From Desulforamulus putei DSM 12395 (lineage in GTDB: Bacteria > Bacillota > Desulfotomaculia > Desulfotomaculales > Desulfotomaculaceae), in contig NZ_FQUY01000004.1 of assembly GCF_900129195.1 (NCBI RefSeq), positions 1 through 64,000 of the forward strand: a DNA stretch of 64,000 bases. Direction: 5' to 3'. Below are positions 40,892-48,476 of this stretch, piece after piece. The notes below the pieces were generated by a model. The model saw nothing but the letters and a program-made list of their open reading frames with translations. It had not been told where the DNA came from and did not search any database. Within the stretch, counting starts at the first letter, position 1. Each line of letters starts with the position of its first letter. Position numbers and translations under genes: made by a program.

Positions 40892-40928
40892 CTACCCCAT
40901 AAGGTAGCAAAACTACCTGCCCGGGTAG
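40892..40928. promoter_or_regulatory. array of four CTACC/GGTAG half-sites, probable response-regulator operator
   Basis: CTACC at 40892 and 40913 and GGTAG at 40903 and 40924 alternate in orientation. Their centres lie 11, 10 and 11 bases apart, about one helical turn. The array lies upstream of the redox operon (start 40740), between it and the two-component operon. NarL/FixJ-type regulators bind such inverted half-sites. Confidence 0.7.
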
Positions 40929-40930
40929 TG

Positions 40931-40963
40931 AAAAAAATACCCGGGATATTTGCTATCCCGGGT
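40931..40963 (-). terminator. rho-independent terminator of the two-component operon
   Basis: On the minus strand ACCCGGGATA and TATCCCGGGT pair around a five-base loop, then TTTTTTT. It ends the Fe-ADH/kinase/regulator operon 20 bases after the regulator stop. Confidence 0.93.
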
Positions 40964-40983
40964 TTCCACACCTAATTAATAAG

Positions 40984-41625
40984 TTATATGATATCCTTCT
41001 CTAACAGCTTTGCCACCAGGGCTATCCGATTATTGACGTTTAGTTTACGCATGATATTTTGAATATGAAACTTAATTGTATTCTCACTGAGATACAACTG
41101 CTCGGCAATTTCTCTGTTTTTTAACCCCTGGGCCACTAATTTAGCAATAGATATTTGCTGTTCTGTTAAAAGAGAAAGGGAAGAGTTCTTGTTTGGTACT
41201 TCCTTTAATTTATTTACAATACTAGCAGCAACCTGAGAATCCAATACGGTTTCTCCTCTAACCACCGCCCTTATCGCTCTTTTTAATTCAAAAATCTCGA
41301 CATTTTTAATCAAGAATCCTTTGGCCCCGGCCATCATAGCCTGGACTATATAATCTTCCTGCTCTGCGTAGGCAGTTAAGATAATAATTTTGAGATCCGG
41401 GTAAAGCTTGGTTAGGGTTCTACAAATTTCTATACCTCTCTCCTCGGGCATGCGCTCATCCAGCAGTACCACATCAGGGCAGGTAGTTTTTATTAACTTT
41501 ATTAATTCCCTGCCACTTGAGGCCTCCCCTACCACATTAAAATCAGGTTCCCTTTGCAGGGTCAGTTTAAGACCTTCCCTTACTATCTCATGGTCATCCA
41601 CTATAATAAGGGAGATAGCGTTCAT
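40984..41625 (-). CDS. NarL/FixJ-family response regulator
   Basis: The 213-residue protein has a receiver domain with the acidic pair Asp10-Asp11, phospho-acceptor Asp56 (VVLLDERMPEE) and Lys near 106 (FLIKN), then a LuxR/GerE helix-turn-helix (LTEQQISIAKLVAQGLKNRE, LYLSENTIKFHIQNIMRKL). The ATG at 41625 has AAGGAG nine bases upstream and lies one base after the kinase stop, so the two are coupled. The operator array just beyond its terminator is the natural candidate target. Confidence 0.94.
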   Translation of the reverse strand: MNAISLIIVDDHEIVREGLKLTLQREPDFNVVGEASSGRELIKLIKTTCPDVVLLDERMPEERGIEICRTLTKLYPDLKIIILTAYAEQEDYIVQAMMAGAKGFLIKNVEIFELKRAIRAVVRGETVLDSQVAASIVNKLKEVPNKNSSLSLLTEQQISIAKLVAQGLKNREIAEQLYLSENTIKFHIQNIMRKLNVNNRIALVAKLLEKDII

Positions 41626-41626
41626 C

Positions 41627-43609
41627 TCAGTCAACTCCTTCTACTGGGATTACCGCATGTATCTCTGTCCCTCCCGAGTCCAGCCGACGGATTTTCAGGG
41701 TTCCATTAATATACTGAGCCCGCTGCAACATATTTTTTATGCCGAATTTATTTTCATCCGGCAGATTTTCCATGATGTTTTCATTAATACCAATGCCGTT
41801 GTCAATAACAGTTATCACAATTTTTTTATCACTATATGATAAATAGATTTTTATTTTCGTAGCTGAGGCATGTCTTAAAGCATTCACCAGGGCCTCCTGC
41901 ACTATACGAAAAGCAATGTTGCGAACCGCACCTGGTAATTTGGGTACTGTACCGGAAGTTTGGACAGAGATACCAACTGAACCGGCCTGATTTAAGTCAC
42001 GCACCAGGCTTTCTATACTTTCCTGTAAACTAAAAGATGCTTCCTTAGAGCCAGATTCACAGACAACCGTACGCACCTCTGTAACAGCTTTGTTAACTAA
42101 GCCTTCCAAATATTTAAGTTTGGCATATACCGGTGATTGAGGGGAAAGCTCATTAAAACACCATTCAAGGTGTAAACCTATGGCAAAGAGTATCTGCAGT
42201 ACATTATCATGCAAATCACTGGCTATCCTGTTTCTTTCTAAATAAATAGCCTGCTCTTCACGGGCCCGAAAGAGAATATTATACATATTCTTAAGTTCCC
42301 GGTTCTTTTGTTCCAGTTGTTCCTTTTGTTGGCAGGCAACCCGGTAATGTGCTTCCGCTTTATCCTTGAGCCTGAGGGTGTCTTCAAATAACCTGGCATT
42401 TTCTAAGACAATGGCCGTTTGATTACCAAGTATTTGAAGAATGGACTGGCATACAGCGTCACTTTTATACCGGGGAAAGAACAGTATTATTAAACCCAGT
42501 GGTTTATTTCTAATCATCATGGGAAATATGACAGCATCCTCAAAACCGTATTGCCGGCGCATAAAGCCCAGGCTTTGATCATTTTTTACATTCAGACGAC
42601 ATATGCCGTAAGGATAAGAGAAATCATGGTCGGCAGTTAAAGTAGAAAAATATGCATCTAATACTTCTTTCTCCGCACAAGGTTCCGGTACATGAACACT
42701 GGCCAACCTGTCTGTTTGCGTCATGATTATGGCATACCTGGCATCGGTTATCTGAATCAGCGATTGACCTATGGCGAAAAGAAGCGGTTCAACCCCTTTG
42801 TTAAGCATGGCCAGGTTGTCAGATATAACTTGCAGTGACAAAAGCGCAATTTTTAAACGCTGGCTCTCCTTTTCTAATTTTTCAACAAGTGCCCGGTTCT
42901 CAATAGCTACAGCTACCGGCCCGGCAATCCCCACACAGAGTTCCACCTCCTCCTCGGTGAATGGACGACCCGGATCCTGTCTCTTAATTACCAGGGCCCC
43001 AATTACTTCTCCCCTGGAAACAAGCGGTACCAGCAGAATACATGTTTTATCAGATTCTTCTGAAAACATAACCGGCACATTATCTTTTTTTACCCGCTCC
43101 CACTTCTCTTCCATATTTTTTTGAGCAAAAAGAATATCCTGCCCCTGTGATTCCACAACCAATGAGGCAAATGTTATACTCCTGCCCTTTTTAGCTCCCA
43201 GGAGGTAACATTTAACCGGTCCTAAAACCTGTGCTACAAGCTTATTGGTTTTTTTTAATATTTGATCAAAGGGCAGGATATTACTTACTGCCCGTGATAC
43301 TTCAAGAATGGCCAGTGTTTGAGCGGCCTTTTTTTTCAGGAGTTCATATAGTTCTTCTATTTCCTTTTGAGATTGAGAAAGGTTGATATTACATTTTTGC
43401 ATTTGGATAATACTTTGTTTTAATTCGCTATAATGTGTTTTAGTTGAATTTTTTACCCCGATCAGTCTTTCCAGGGCAGCATTTTTGACCATAATTTCGT
43501 TAGGATATTGCTTATACCCGGAGGGATGAAGTAACTTTACCATATCAATGGCATGCTTCCTTCGGACAACTGCTTTTTGGTTATTTATTACCTTAAGTAT
43601 GTGGGCCAT
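41627..43609 (-). CDS. GAF-domain sensor histidine kinase (NarX/DegS class)
   Basis: The 660-residue soluble kinase has two GAF-like sensor regions (about 105-245 and 270-420), a coiled linker, a HisKA_3 domain with the phospho-acceptor His near 465 (IASDLHDNVLQILFAIG), and a HATPase domain (HASATKIKIYLSYSDKK, VIDNGIGINENI). There is no membrane helix, so the signal is probably cytoplasmic: redox state, a small metabolite, or a ligand bound by GAF. ATG at 43609 follows GGAGAGGGTGAG. It lies between the iron alcohol dehydrogenase and the regulator gene. Confidence 0.92.
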   Translation of the reverse strand: MAHILKVINNQKAVVRRKHAIDMVKLLHPSGYKQYPNEIMVKNAALERLIGVKNSTKTHYSELKQSIIQMQKCNINLSQSQKEIEELYELLKKKAAQTLAILEVSRAVSNILPFDQILKKTNKLVAQVLGPVKCYLLGAKKGRSITFASLVVESQGQDILFAQKNMEEKWERVKKDNVPVMFSEESDKTCILLVPLVSRGEVIGALVIKRQDPGRPFTEEEVELCVGIAGPVAVAIENRALVEKLEKESQRLKIALLSLQVISDNLAMLNKGVEPLLFAIGQSLIQITDARYAIIMTQTDRLASVHVPEPCAEKEVLDAYFSTLTADHDFSYPYGICRLNVKNDQSLGFMRRQYGFEDAVIFPMMIRNKPLGLIILFFPRYKSDAVCQSILQILGNQTAIVLENARLFEDTLRLKDKAEAHYRVACQQKEQLEQKNRELKNMYNILFRAREEQAIYLERNRIASDLHDNVLQILFAIGLHLEWCFNELSPQSPVYAKLKYLEGLVNKAVTEVRTVVCESGSKEASFSLQESIESLVRDLNQAGSVGISVQTSGTVPKLPGAVRNIAFRIVQEALVNALRHASATKIKIYLSYSDKKIVITVIDNGIGINENIMENLPDENKFGIKNMLQRAQYINGTLKIRRLDSGGTEIHAVIPVEGVD

Positions 43610-43632
43610 TAAACTCACCCTCTCCATCTAAA

Positions 43633-44793
43633 TTAACCAGAGAATGCCCGGGAAAGTATCCCACATATATCCGTTAGACCGGCATCCCTGGGATTGGTAA
43701 TTAGACAGGCGTCTTTTACCGCATTAGCACTAAGAGTATGGATGACTTCTTCTGAGTATAAGCAACCGGCCCCGGCAAAACTCTCAACTATCCCTAATTC
43801 TCTAGCCAGGCCCCTGACGGCCTCAATGGCACCCCTGGCCCTCTCCCGGAGGTTTGTACCGCCTGCGGGTTGACCTAATGCCTCGGCAATATCCGCTAAT
43901 CTTTCTATACATGCAGGGTAGTTATATTCCATTACATGGGGGAGCAGAATTGCATTAGCCATACCGTGTGGTAGATCAAACTTCCCTCCCACCTGGTGTG
44001 CTAAAGCATGAACCGCCCCTATCAGTGCGTTCGAAGCGGCTATGGCAGCCAGCAAGCTTGCTTTGGCCATTGCGTCCTTGGCCTCCAGGTTTGTTTTGCT
44101 GGCCACGGATTTTCCTAAATAAGCGGAAATTAAACGAATGGCGGTGAGGGAATAGGAGTCGGTAAGAAAATTGGCAGCCAGGGAGACATATGCCTCAATT
44201 GCATGGGCCAGGGCGTCCATGCCGGTATTGGCGGTTAGTTGAGGATCCTTTGTGGTTAAAATAAGCGGGTCAGTTATGGATATATCGGGAACCAGTGATT
44301 TACTAATAAGAATCATTTTTAAATTACGCTTGCTGTCCATAACCACCGCAAATTGTGTAATATCCGCCCCGGAACCCGCCGTACTGGGCACCATAATCAT
44401 TGGGGGCAGCGGGTTGGTTATTTTATCTACACCTTCATAATCGTGAATTGTGCCGGGATGAGTAGCCATTACCGCCACGGCTTTAGCTACATCGATCGGG
44501 CTACCGCCGCCTATTGCTACAATTGCATCACATTTAGAATCTATATATGCACGGGTGGCCTGCTCAACTTCATAATCTTTAGGGTTCTCTGTCAAGTCAT
44601 GCCAGATTTCATAATCAACCTCTTCCTGCTTTAAAAATGGTAATGCCACGTCAATCCACCCTGCATCTAAAACACCAGGGTCTGTTACCACGAAAACTTT
44701 TTCCGCACCCACCCTCCGGGCACAATACCCCACCTGCTCTATGGCACCTCGGCCAAATATTATTTCCGGTATCCTGAACTCCTGGATAAACAT
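43633..44793 (-). CDS. iron-containing alcohol dehydrogenase
   Basis: The 386-residue group III alcohol dehydrogenase shows the NAD(P) loop VAIGGGSPIDVAKAVAV near residue 95 and the metal ligands Asp and His in GMDALAHAIEA (about 192 and 196) and two later His in HALAHQVGGKFDLPHG. It oxidises primary alcohols or reduces aldehydes, usually with NAD(H). GGGAG precedes the ATG. As the first gene of the operon with the kinase and regulator, it links alcohol turnover to that signalling pair. Confidence 0.93.
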   Translation of the reverse strand: MFIQEFRIPEIIFGRGAIEQVGYCARRVGAEKVFVVTDPGVLDAGWIDVALPFLKQEEVDYEIWHDLTENPKDYEVEQATRAYIDSKCDAIVAIGGGSPIDVAKAVAVMATHPGTIHDYEGVDKITNPLPPMIMVPSTAGSGADITQFAVVMDSKRNLKMILISKSLVPDISITDPLILTTKDPQLTANTGMDALAHAIEAYVSLAANFLTDSYSLTAIRLISAYLGKSVASKTNLEAKDAMAKASLLAAIAASNALIGAVHALAHQVGGKFDLPHGMANAILLPHVMEYNYPACIERLADIAEALGQPAGGTNLRERARGAIEAVRGLARELGIVESFAGAGCLYSEEVIHTLSANAVKDACLITNPRDAGLTDICGILSRAFSG

Positions 44794-44914
44794 CTCAGTA
44801 ACTCAACTCCCACCAAAAACTTTTGCTAATATTAATAATATTCACTCTTTTCCTTATACTTCCTTTTAAGTTAAAAAAATTACAAGAGCTTTTTTCAAAA
44901 ACACTTCACAAATA

Positions 44915-44945
44915 TTAAAAGCGCGCCCGTCTGGACGCGCTGGGT
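44915..44945 (-). terminator. rho-independent terminator of hpf
   Basis: On the minus strand AGCGCGTCC and GGGCGCGCT pair (one G-T pair) around AGAC, followed by TTTTAATATTT, directly after the hpf stop. Confidence 0.9.
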
Positions 44946-44949
44946 ATTT

Positions 44950-45474
44950 TTATTCAAATTCCGGTTCGATTAAGCCGTAGTTGCCGTCTTTTCTCCTGTA
45001 AACCACGTTGGTCTGTTCGGTTTCCGCATTGGAAAAGACGAAGAAGTCATGGCCCAGCAGGTTCATCTGCATAATGGCCTCATCCAGGGACATGGGCTTA
45101 ATGGCAAAACGCTTTGTTTTAATGACCCTGGGGGTCTCGTCTTCCAATTTGTCCTGGTTTTCCGCCAGATTGGCAACACCACGGTTGCTGCGGCGGTTGA
45201 TCTTGGCTTTATAGCGTTCAATCTGGCGCTCCATTTTCTCAACCACCAGGTCCACCGAGGAATACATTTCGCCGGTGGCCTCTTCACCCCTTAACAACAT
45301 GCCGTTTACCGGGATGGTGACCTCAATCTTATGTGAATCGCCTTCCACGACCAGGGTTGCTACCGCTTCTCCCAAATTATCCAGGAACCGGTCCAACTTG
45401 CCTAAACGTTTTTCCACATAGTCTCTCAGGGCCGGGGTTACTTGAATGTTCTTACCGCGAACTTGCACTTTCAC
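44950..45474 (-). CDS. hpf: long-form ribosome hibernation promoting factor
   Basis: The 174-residue protein has the N-terminal S30AE ribosome-binding domain (KVQVRGKNIQVTPALRDYVE) and, after a linker, the C-terminal dimerisation domain (KRFAIKPMSLDEAIMQMNLLGHDFFVF, abbreviated here by its ends) that joins 70S ribosomes into 100S dimers in stationary phase. The GTG at 45474 is chosen because AAGGAG lies 8 bases upstream; a GTG three codons earlier overlaps that site. In Bacillus hpf (yvyD) stands next to secA-prfB; here the alcohol island lies between them. Confidence 0.95.
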   Translation of the reverse strand: MKVQVRGKNIQVTPALRDYVEKRLGKLDRFLDNLGEAVATLVVEGDSHKIEVTIPVNGMLLRGEEATGEMYSSVDLVVEKMERQIERYKAKINRRSNRGVANLAENQDKLEDETPRVIKTKRFAIKPMSLDEAIMQMNLLGHDFFVFSNAETEQTNVVYRRKDGNYGLIEPEFE

Positions 45475-45564
45475 AAGTACCACTCCTTTCGCAGTGTCAT
45501 AGGAAATAAATGCCTGCTGTTAGTATTCCCGAAAAACCGTTAAATTCCTGCATTATTTTAACAG

Positions 45565-45596
45565 AATTTTAAAACCCTGGCCGGTGGCCAGGGTAG
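45565..45596 (-). terminator. rho-independent terminator of the cold-shock gene
   Basis: On the minus strand ACCCTGGCC and GGCCAGGGT form a nine-base stem with a three-base loop, followed by TTTTAAAATT. Confidence 0.88.
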
Positions 45597-45616
45597 AAAG
45601 TTCTCAACCTTTATAA

Positions 45617-45814
45617 TTAACGCTTTACAACGTTAGCAGCCTGTGGTCCACGAGCTCCTTCAACAATGTCGAATTCAACTTCCTGACCTTCAGCCAATGT
45701 TTTGAAACCTTCTTCTTGAATGGCGGAAAAGTGAACGAATACATCGCCACCTTCTTCTCTTTCAATGAAACCATAACCTTTTTCCGCATTAAACCATTTT
45801 ACCTTGCCGTGCAT
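45617..45814 (-). CDS. csp: cold-shock protein (CspA family)
   Basis: The 65-residue OB-fold protein has both RNA-binding motifs, RNP1 KGYGFI and RNP2 VFVHF, and the family ending [10 protein letters not shown]. Such proteins bind single-stranded RNA and DNA as chaperones and anti-terminators. GCGAGGAATG precedes the ATG. It has its own promoter and terminator and a leader of about 50 bases. Confidence 0.97.
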   Translation of the reverse strand: MHGKVKWFNAEKGYGFIEREEGGDVFVHFSAIQEEGFKTLAEGQEVEFDIVEGARGPQAANVVKR

Positions 45815-45871
45815 TTACATTCCTCGCTTTCAAAATACTTTCAGAGAGCCCCATGGAACTCACATGCGCTC

Positions 45872-45900
45872 ATCTTATCATTTTGCCTGGTCTCTGTCAA
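45872..45900 (-). promoter_or_regulatory. sigma-A promoter of the cold-shock gene
   Basis: On the minus strand TTGACA (45895-45900) is followed after exactly 17 bases by TAAGAT (45872-45877). The predicted start is about 50 bases before the ATG. Confidence 0.75.
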
Positions 45901-45965
45901 GTGTTACCTGCCCGGGAGGATTTCCGCTGCTTTGTCGAAAAATTCCTTGTTGAAAAGGTTTTTCC

Positions 45966-46037
45966 TGTGGACAATGTGGATAAGTCTGTTAATAACCCAT
46001 CAAATCAGGGGTTTTTCTGTGGACATCAGGTGGATAG
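45966..46037 (+). other. cluster of DnaA-box-like sites in a gene-free stretch
   Basis: TGTGGACAA (45966) and TGTGGATAA (45975) are directly joined; the second is a perfect complement of the consensus TTATCCACA. TGTGGACAT (46018) and a weaker GGTGGATAG (46029) follow in the same orientation. The gene-free region between csp and comFC (about 45901-46294) shows no other feature and no believable reading frame, so a DnaA-binding cluster is the best reading. Confidence 0.5.
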
Positions 46038-46294
46038 AGCTGTGTATTTTGTCAAAAAGAAGAAAAAGTTGGCATAATTTTTGTAGAAGATTTTTATTTT
46101 CCAATATATGGAATATAAATTCCGGGAATTTTGCTTTGGTGATACAGTCGTATTCTAGCCTGATTGCCTGGGCTGTAACGGCAAAACCGATGATTTTCCC
46201 TGTAATAGCACCAACTTCTGAACGCTCTGCCATTTTCTATTTTATTTCATAATATTGCTGCCGGTTCTGACGGTGGAGATATAAAAAAGGTAAG

Positions 46295-46325
46295 AAAAAA
46301 CGCCGGAACTCCCGGTGTCCCGGCG
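46295..46325 (-). terminator. rho-independent terminator of comFC
   Basis: On the minus strand CGCCGG and CCGGCG pair around a 13-base loop with inner pairing, followed by TTTTTT. Confidence 0.8.
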
Positions 46326-46362
46326 CTTTTCTGTGTTTTATGTTGATAAGGCATTGCCAGTG

Positions 46363-47085
46363 CTATTTGGCTGCGTTGGCCACCGTGATGACAAAGATGC
46401 TTGCCGCCCCCTGACCCCTGAGGGTCTCTGCCATGGCAGAAACCGTTGATCCGGTGGTGAAAACATCATCTACGATCAAGATGTTTTTATCCCTGATTTG
46501 CTCCGGCGCCGTCACTTGAAAGGACCCCTGCAGGTTTTGCTCCCTCTGCTGCCGGGTCAGTCCCGTCTGGGGCGGTGTTTCGGCGGTTTTCATGAGTGCA
46601 TGGCTTAACAGCGGCAGGTTGAGGCCCCTGGCTACTGCAACGGCCAGCAACTCCGCTTGGTTAAAGCCCCGCTCCCTTAATCTCCCCGGGGATAAGGGTA
46701 CCGGCAGCACAAGATCACAATTCAGCAGCGGGGGGTATTTGGGCAGGGTCTCCAGCAGGAGTCTCCCCAACAGCGGGGCCAGGGATTTTCTTCCCTTATA
46801 TTTTAAAAGGTGAATGGCCTCCCGCAAACCGCCTTCATAGGGACCCACTGCCCTGGCCATCTCAAAGGGCGGGGGCCGGCGGCGGCAATCCCGGCACAGG
46901 GTGACCAGCCGGCCCTGAAGAGGAACCGGCCTGCCGCAAACCGGGCACTTTGGTTTGGCTGCCCAAACCGACAGTTCATGCCGGCAGGCGAAGCACAGGT
47001 CTCCTTCGCCGGGACTGCCGCATAGCTTGCAGCCGGGCCGCTCGGGGAAAAACAAGTTTACCAGGGCTTCCAGCAGGGGGTGCAT
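46363..47085 (-). CDS. comFC: ComF-family phosphoribosyltransferase-like protein
   Basis: The 240-residue protein has N-terminal zinc-binding cysteine pairs (CKLCGS, CFAC, CPVCGR, CRDC) and a C-terminal phosphoribosyltransferase fold with the PRPP motif NILIVDDVFTTGSTV. ComFC is needed for DNA uptake and chromosomal integration during transformation. No comFA or comFB is seen next to it. GGAGAAACG precedes the ATG. A run of four small genes with phage-lysis and DUF families lies upstream. Confidence 0.9.
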   Translation of the reverse strand: MHPLLEALVNLFFPERPGCKLCGSPGEGDLCFACRHELSVWAAKPKCPVCGRPVPLQGRLVTLCRDCRRRPPPFEMARAVGPYEGGLREAIHLLKYKGRKSLAPLLGRLLLETLPKYPPLLNCDLVLPVPLSPGRLRERGFNQAELLAVAVARGLNLPLLSHALMKTAETPPQTGLTRQQREQNLQGSFQVTAPEQIRDKNILIVDDVFTTGSTVSAMAETLRGQGAASIFVITVANAAK

Positions 47086-47129
47086 CGTTTCTCCTTCTCC
47101 TCAAAGCGCTTGAAGTATACGCTTCGTCC

Positions 47130-47570
47130 TTATTTCTCCGGCAGCTGACAGGACTCCTGCAAATTCGCCGGCCTGCCACCTCTTTTAACGTCAAACACCT
47201 CCGCTTCGATGCGGGCTGTTATCATACTGTCCAGGTCACGATAGAGGCGCCCCAGGGCCTGGCGGGCCGCCTGGGAAAGCTGGTTCATAACCATTTCCCT
47301 GGCTTCCCTTTGGACCTGGGTAATTTGCTCCGGTGTCAACCGACGCTCCTGATTGAGGGACTTCATCTGGTTCACCCTGGGCATGAGGCTCTTAACCACA
47401 ACGGTTACGGTCTGCTCCAAGAGGTCCAGATAAAACCAATACTGCCGGGCGGCAAAACCGTCCTTGAGATTTTTCACCAACCGGTGCAGCAGCAGGGTAA
47501 GCCCGCCGGCCATGACCGGGACTGCGGCCAGCAAAAGGTCTGCCAGCAGCCATCGTATTTCTTCGGCCAT
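47130..47570 (-). CDS. LL-H-type holin-like membrane protein
   Basis: The 146-residue protein has one N-terminal membrane helix (residues 7-28, WLLADLLLAAVPVMAGGLTL), then a long charged helical tail (FAARQYWFYLDLLEQTVTVV). This resembles the LL-H holin family, members of which are common in Clostridia outside prophages. GGAGG precedes the ATG. It follows the XhlA-like gene by 18 bases. No other phage genes are near, so a host role is more likely than lysis. Confidence 0.6.
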   Translation of the reverse strand: MAEEIRWLLADLLLAAVPVMAGGLTLLLHRLVKNLKDGFAARQYWFYLDLLEQTVTVVVKSLMPRVNQMKSLNQERRLTPEQITQVQREAREMVMNQLSQAARQALGRLYRDLDSMITARIEAEVFDVKRGGRPANLQESCQLPEK

Positions 47571-47588
47571 TTTTTCACCTCCTCCGGG

Positions 47589-47798
47589 TTATAGCCTGCC
47601 GGAAGCCAGGTTTATCACCAGCAGGATTAGGGAGGCTGTTACACCGCCCATTAAACCCAGCAGCCACATAAGGATTTGCCCCAGCCTGGCCTCCAACCTT
47701 TCCAGCGCTTCGGCCTGGCACTCCTGCCATTCCTTTAAATGGCCGACGTCCGCCTCCAGGGCAGAGACCTGCCGGGCAAGGCTAAGATCGAGGGACAT
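47589..47798 (-). CDS. XhlA-like small membrane protein
   Basis: The 69-residue protein has a coiled-coil N-terminal half (QVSALEADVGHLKEWQEC, ALERLEARLGQI) and a single C-terminal membrane helix (LMWLLGLMGGVTASLILLVI). This matches the haemolysin XhlA family, which works with holins in the defective Bacillus phage PBSX. GGAGG precedes the ATG. It pairs with the holin-like gene. Confidence 0.7.
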   Translation of the reverse strand: MSLDLSLARQVSALEADVGHLKEWQECQAEALERLEARLGQILMWLLGLMGGVTASLILLVINLASGRL

Positions 47799-47823
47799 GG
47801 GAAAACCTCCTTTGAGGTATTGC

Positions 47824-47901
47824 TTTGGGGTCCTGCCGTCAGCTTTCAGCCATCAGCCTTTGGTTGTTAATTCTTTAGCTGACGGCAGATGACCGAGGGC
47901 T
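47824..47901. repeat. palindromic intergenic repeat, TTTGGGGTC family
   Basis: TTTGGGGTC at 47824 opens alternating GCCGTCAGC/CAGCCATCAGCC words, pairing with CTGACGGCAG further on. It lies between the DUF2922 and XhlA-like genes. Confidence 0.8.
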
Positions 47902-47936
47902 AACCAGGGCGGGTTTCCCCGCCCCGGCCCTTGGGT

Positions 47937-48155
47937 TTAGATAATGTCCATTTCGGTTACGTCGCGGCTGACGATGCGGGCTCCGGCTGCGCTTACCAGG
48001 CTGCCGCCGGGGCTGGTAAAGATGTCCTTGGCCACGATCTGGTCCATGACTGCCCGCACTTCGGATTCCTGCAGGTTGTCCCTGGGTTCGGCCACCCGCA
48101 GGGTTACTTTACTACCGGCCATGTTGACAAAGATCAGCTCCAGTGTTTTACTCAT
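47937..48155 (-). CDS. DUF2922 family protein
   Basis: The 72-residue protein (MSKTLELIFVNMAGSKVTL..., ending SRDVTEMDII) fits DUF2922, a small family nearly always encoded next to DUF1659, as here. Function is unknown. GGAGG precedes the ATG by a usual distance. It has no signal or membrane segment. Confidence 0.75.
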   Translation of the reverse strand: MSKTLELIFVNMAGSKVTLRVAEPRDNLQESEVRAVMDQIVAKDIFTSPGGSLVSAAGARIVSRDVTEMDII

Positions 48156-48169
48156 CCTTTATGACCTCC

Positions 48170-48394
48170 TTATTGGTTGATTAATTCGCCGTCATCCACC
48201 CGGTAGACGGCCAGCAGGGCATTGTCCTGCAGGCTGCTGATGGCCTGGGCCACATCATACAGGTCCTGGTCGGTGGCGGTCAGTTTCACCCTGGCATAGG
48301 TGCGGTTTACATAAACCGGATCTCCGCTGGCGTTGACGCCCTTTTGGTAACGCAATTTCATACTGCAGGAAAAGGGTTGTTTTACCACTGCCAT
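48170..48394 (-). CDS. DUF1659 family protein
   Basis: The 74-residue protein (MAVVKQPFSCSMKLRYQKG..., DLYDVAQAISSLQDNALLAV) fits DUF1659. It is the first gene of the DUF1659-DUF2922-XhlA-holin series. AAAGGAGG precedes the ATG. Function is unknown. A hairpin with a T-run lies in its leader at 48477-48526. Confidence 0.75.
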   Translation of the reverse strand: MAVVKQPFSCSMKLRYQKGVNASGDPVYVNRTYARVKLTATDQDLYDVAQAISSLQDNALLAVYRVDDGELINQ

Positions 48395-48476
48395 TTTGGC
48401 TTCCTCCTTTGTTTTTTAGGGGCCGGCCCCTTTGGTTCAGCGCTTGATGTAATTGTAGCGGCTTCCCGGCAGAAAG

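Noticed and set aside
45966-46037. Chromosomal replication origin
   Set aside because: Only a few boxes, no AT-rich unwinding element, no dnaA, dnaN or gyr genes nearby.
45716-46252. A 178-codon plus-strand open frame across csp and the DnaA-box region
   Set aside because: It runs antisense through csp and its promoter, has low-complexity hydrophobic content and no ribosome site; the region is better read as regulatory DNA.
47130-47798. Prophage lysis module
   Set aside because: No endolysin, structural, integrase or att sites are present; the genes lie in a host-type operon beside comFC.
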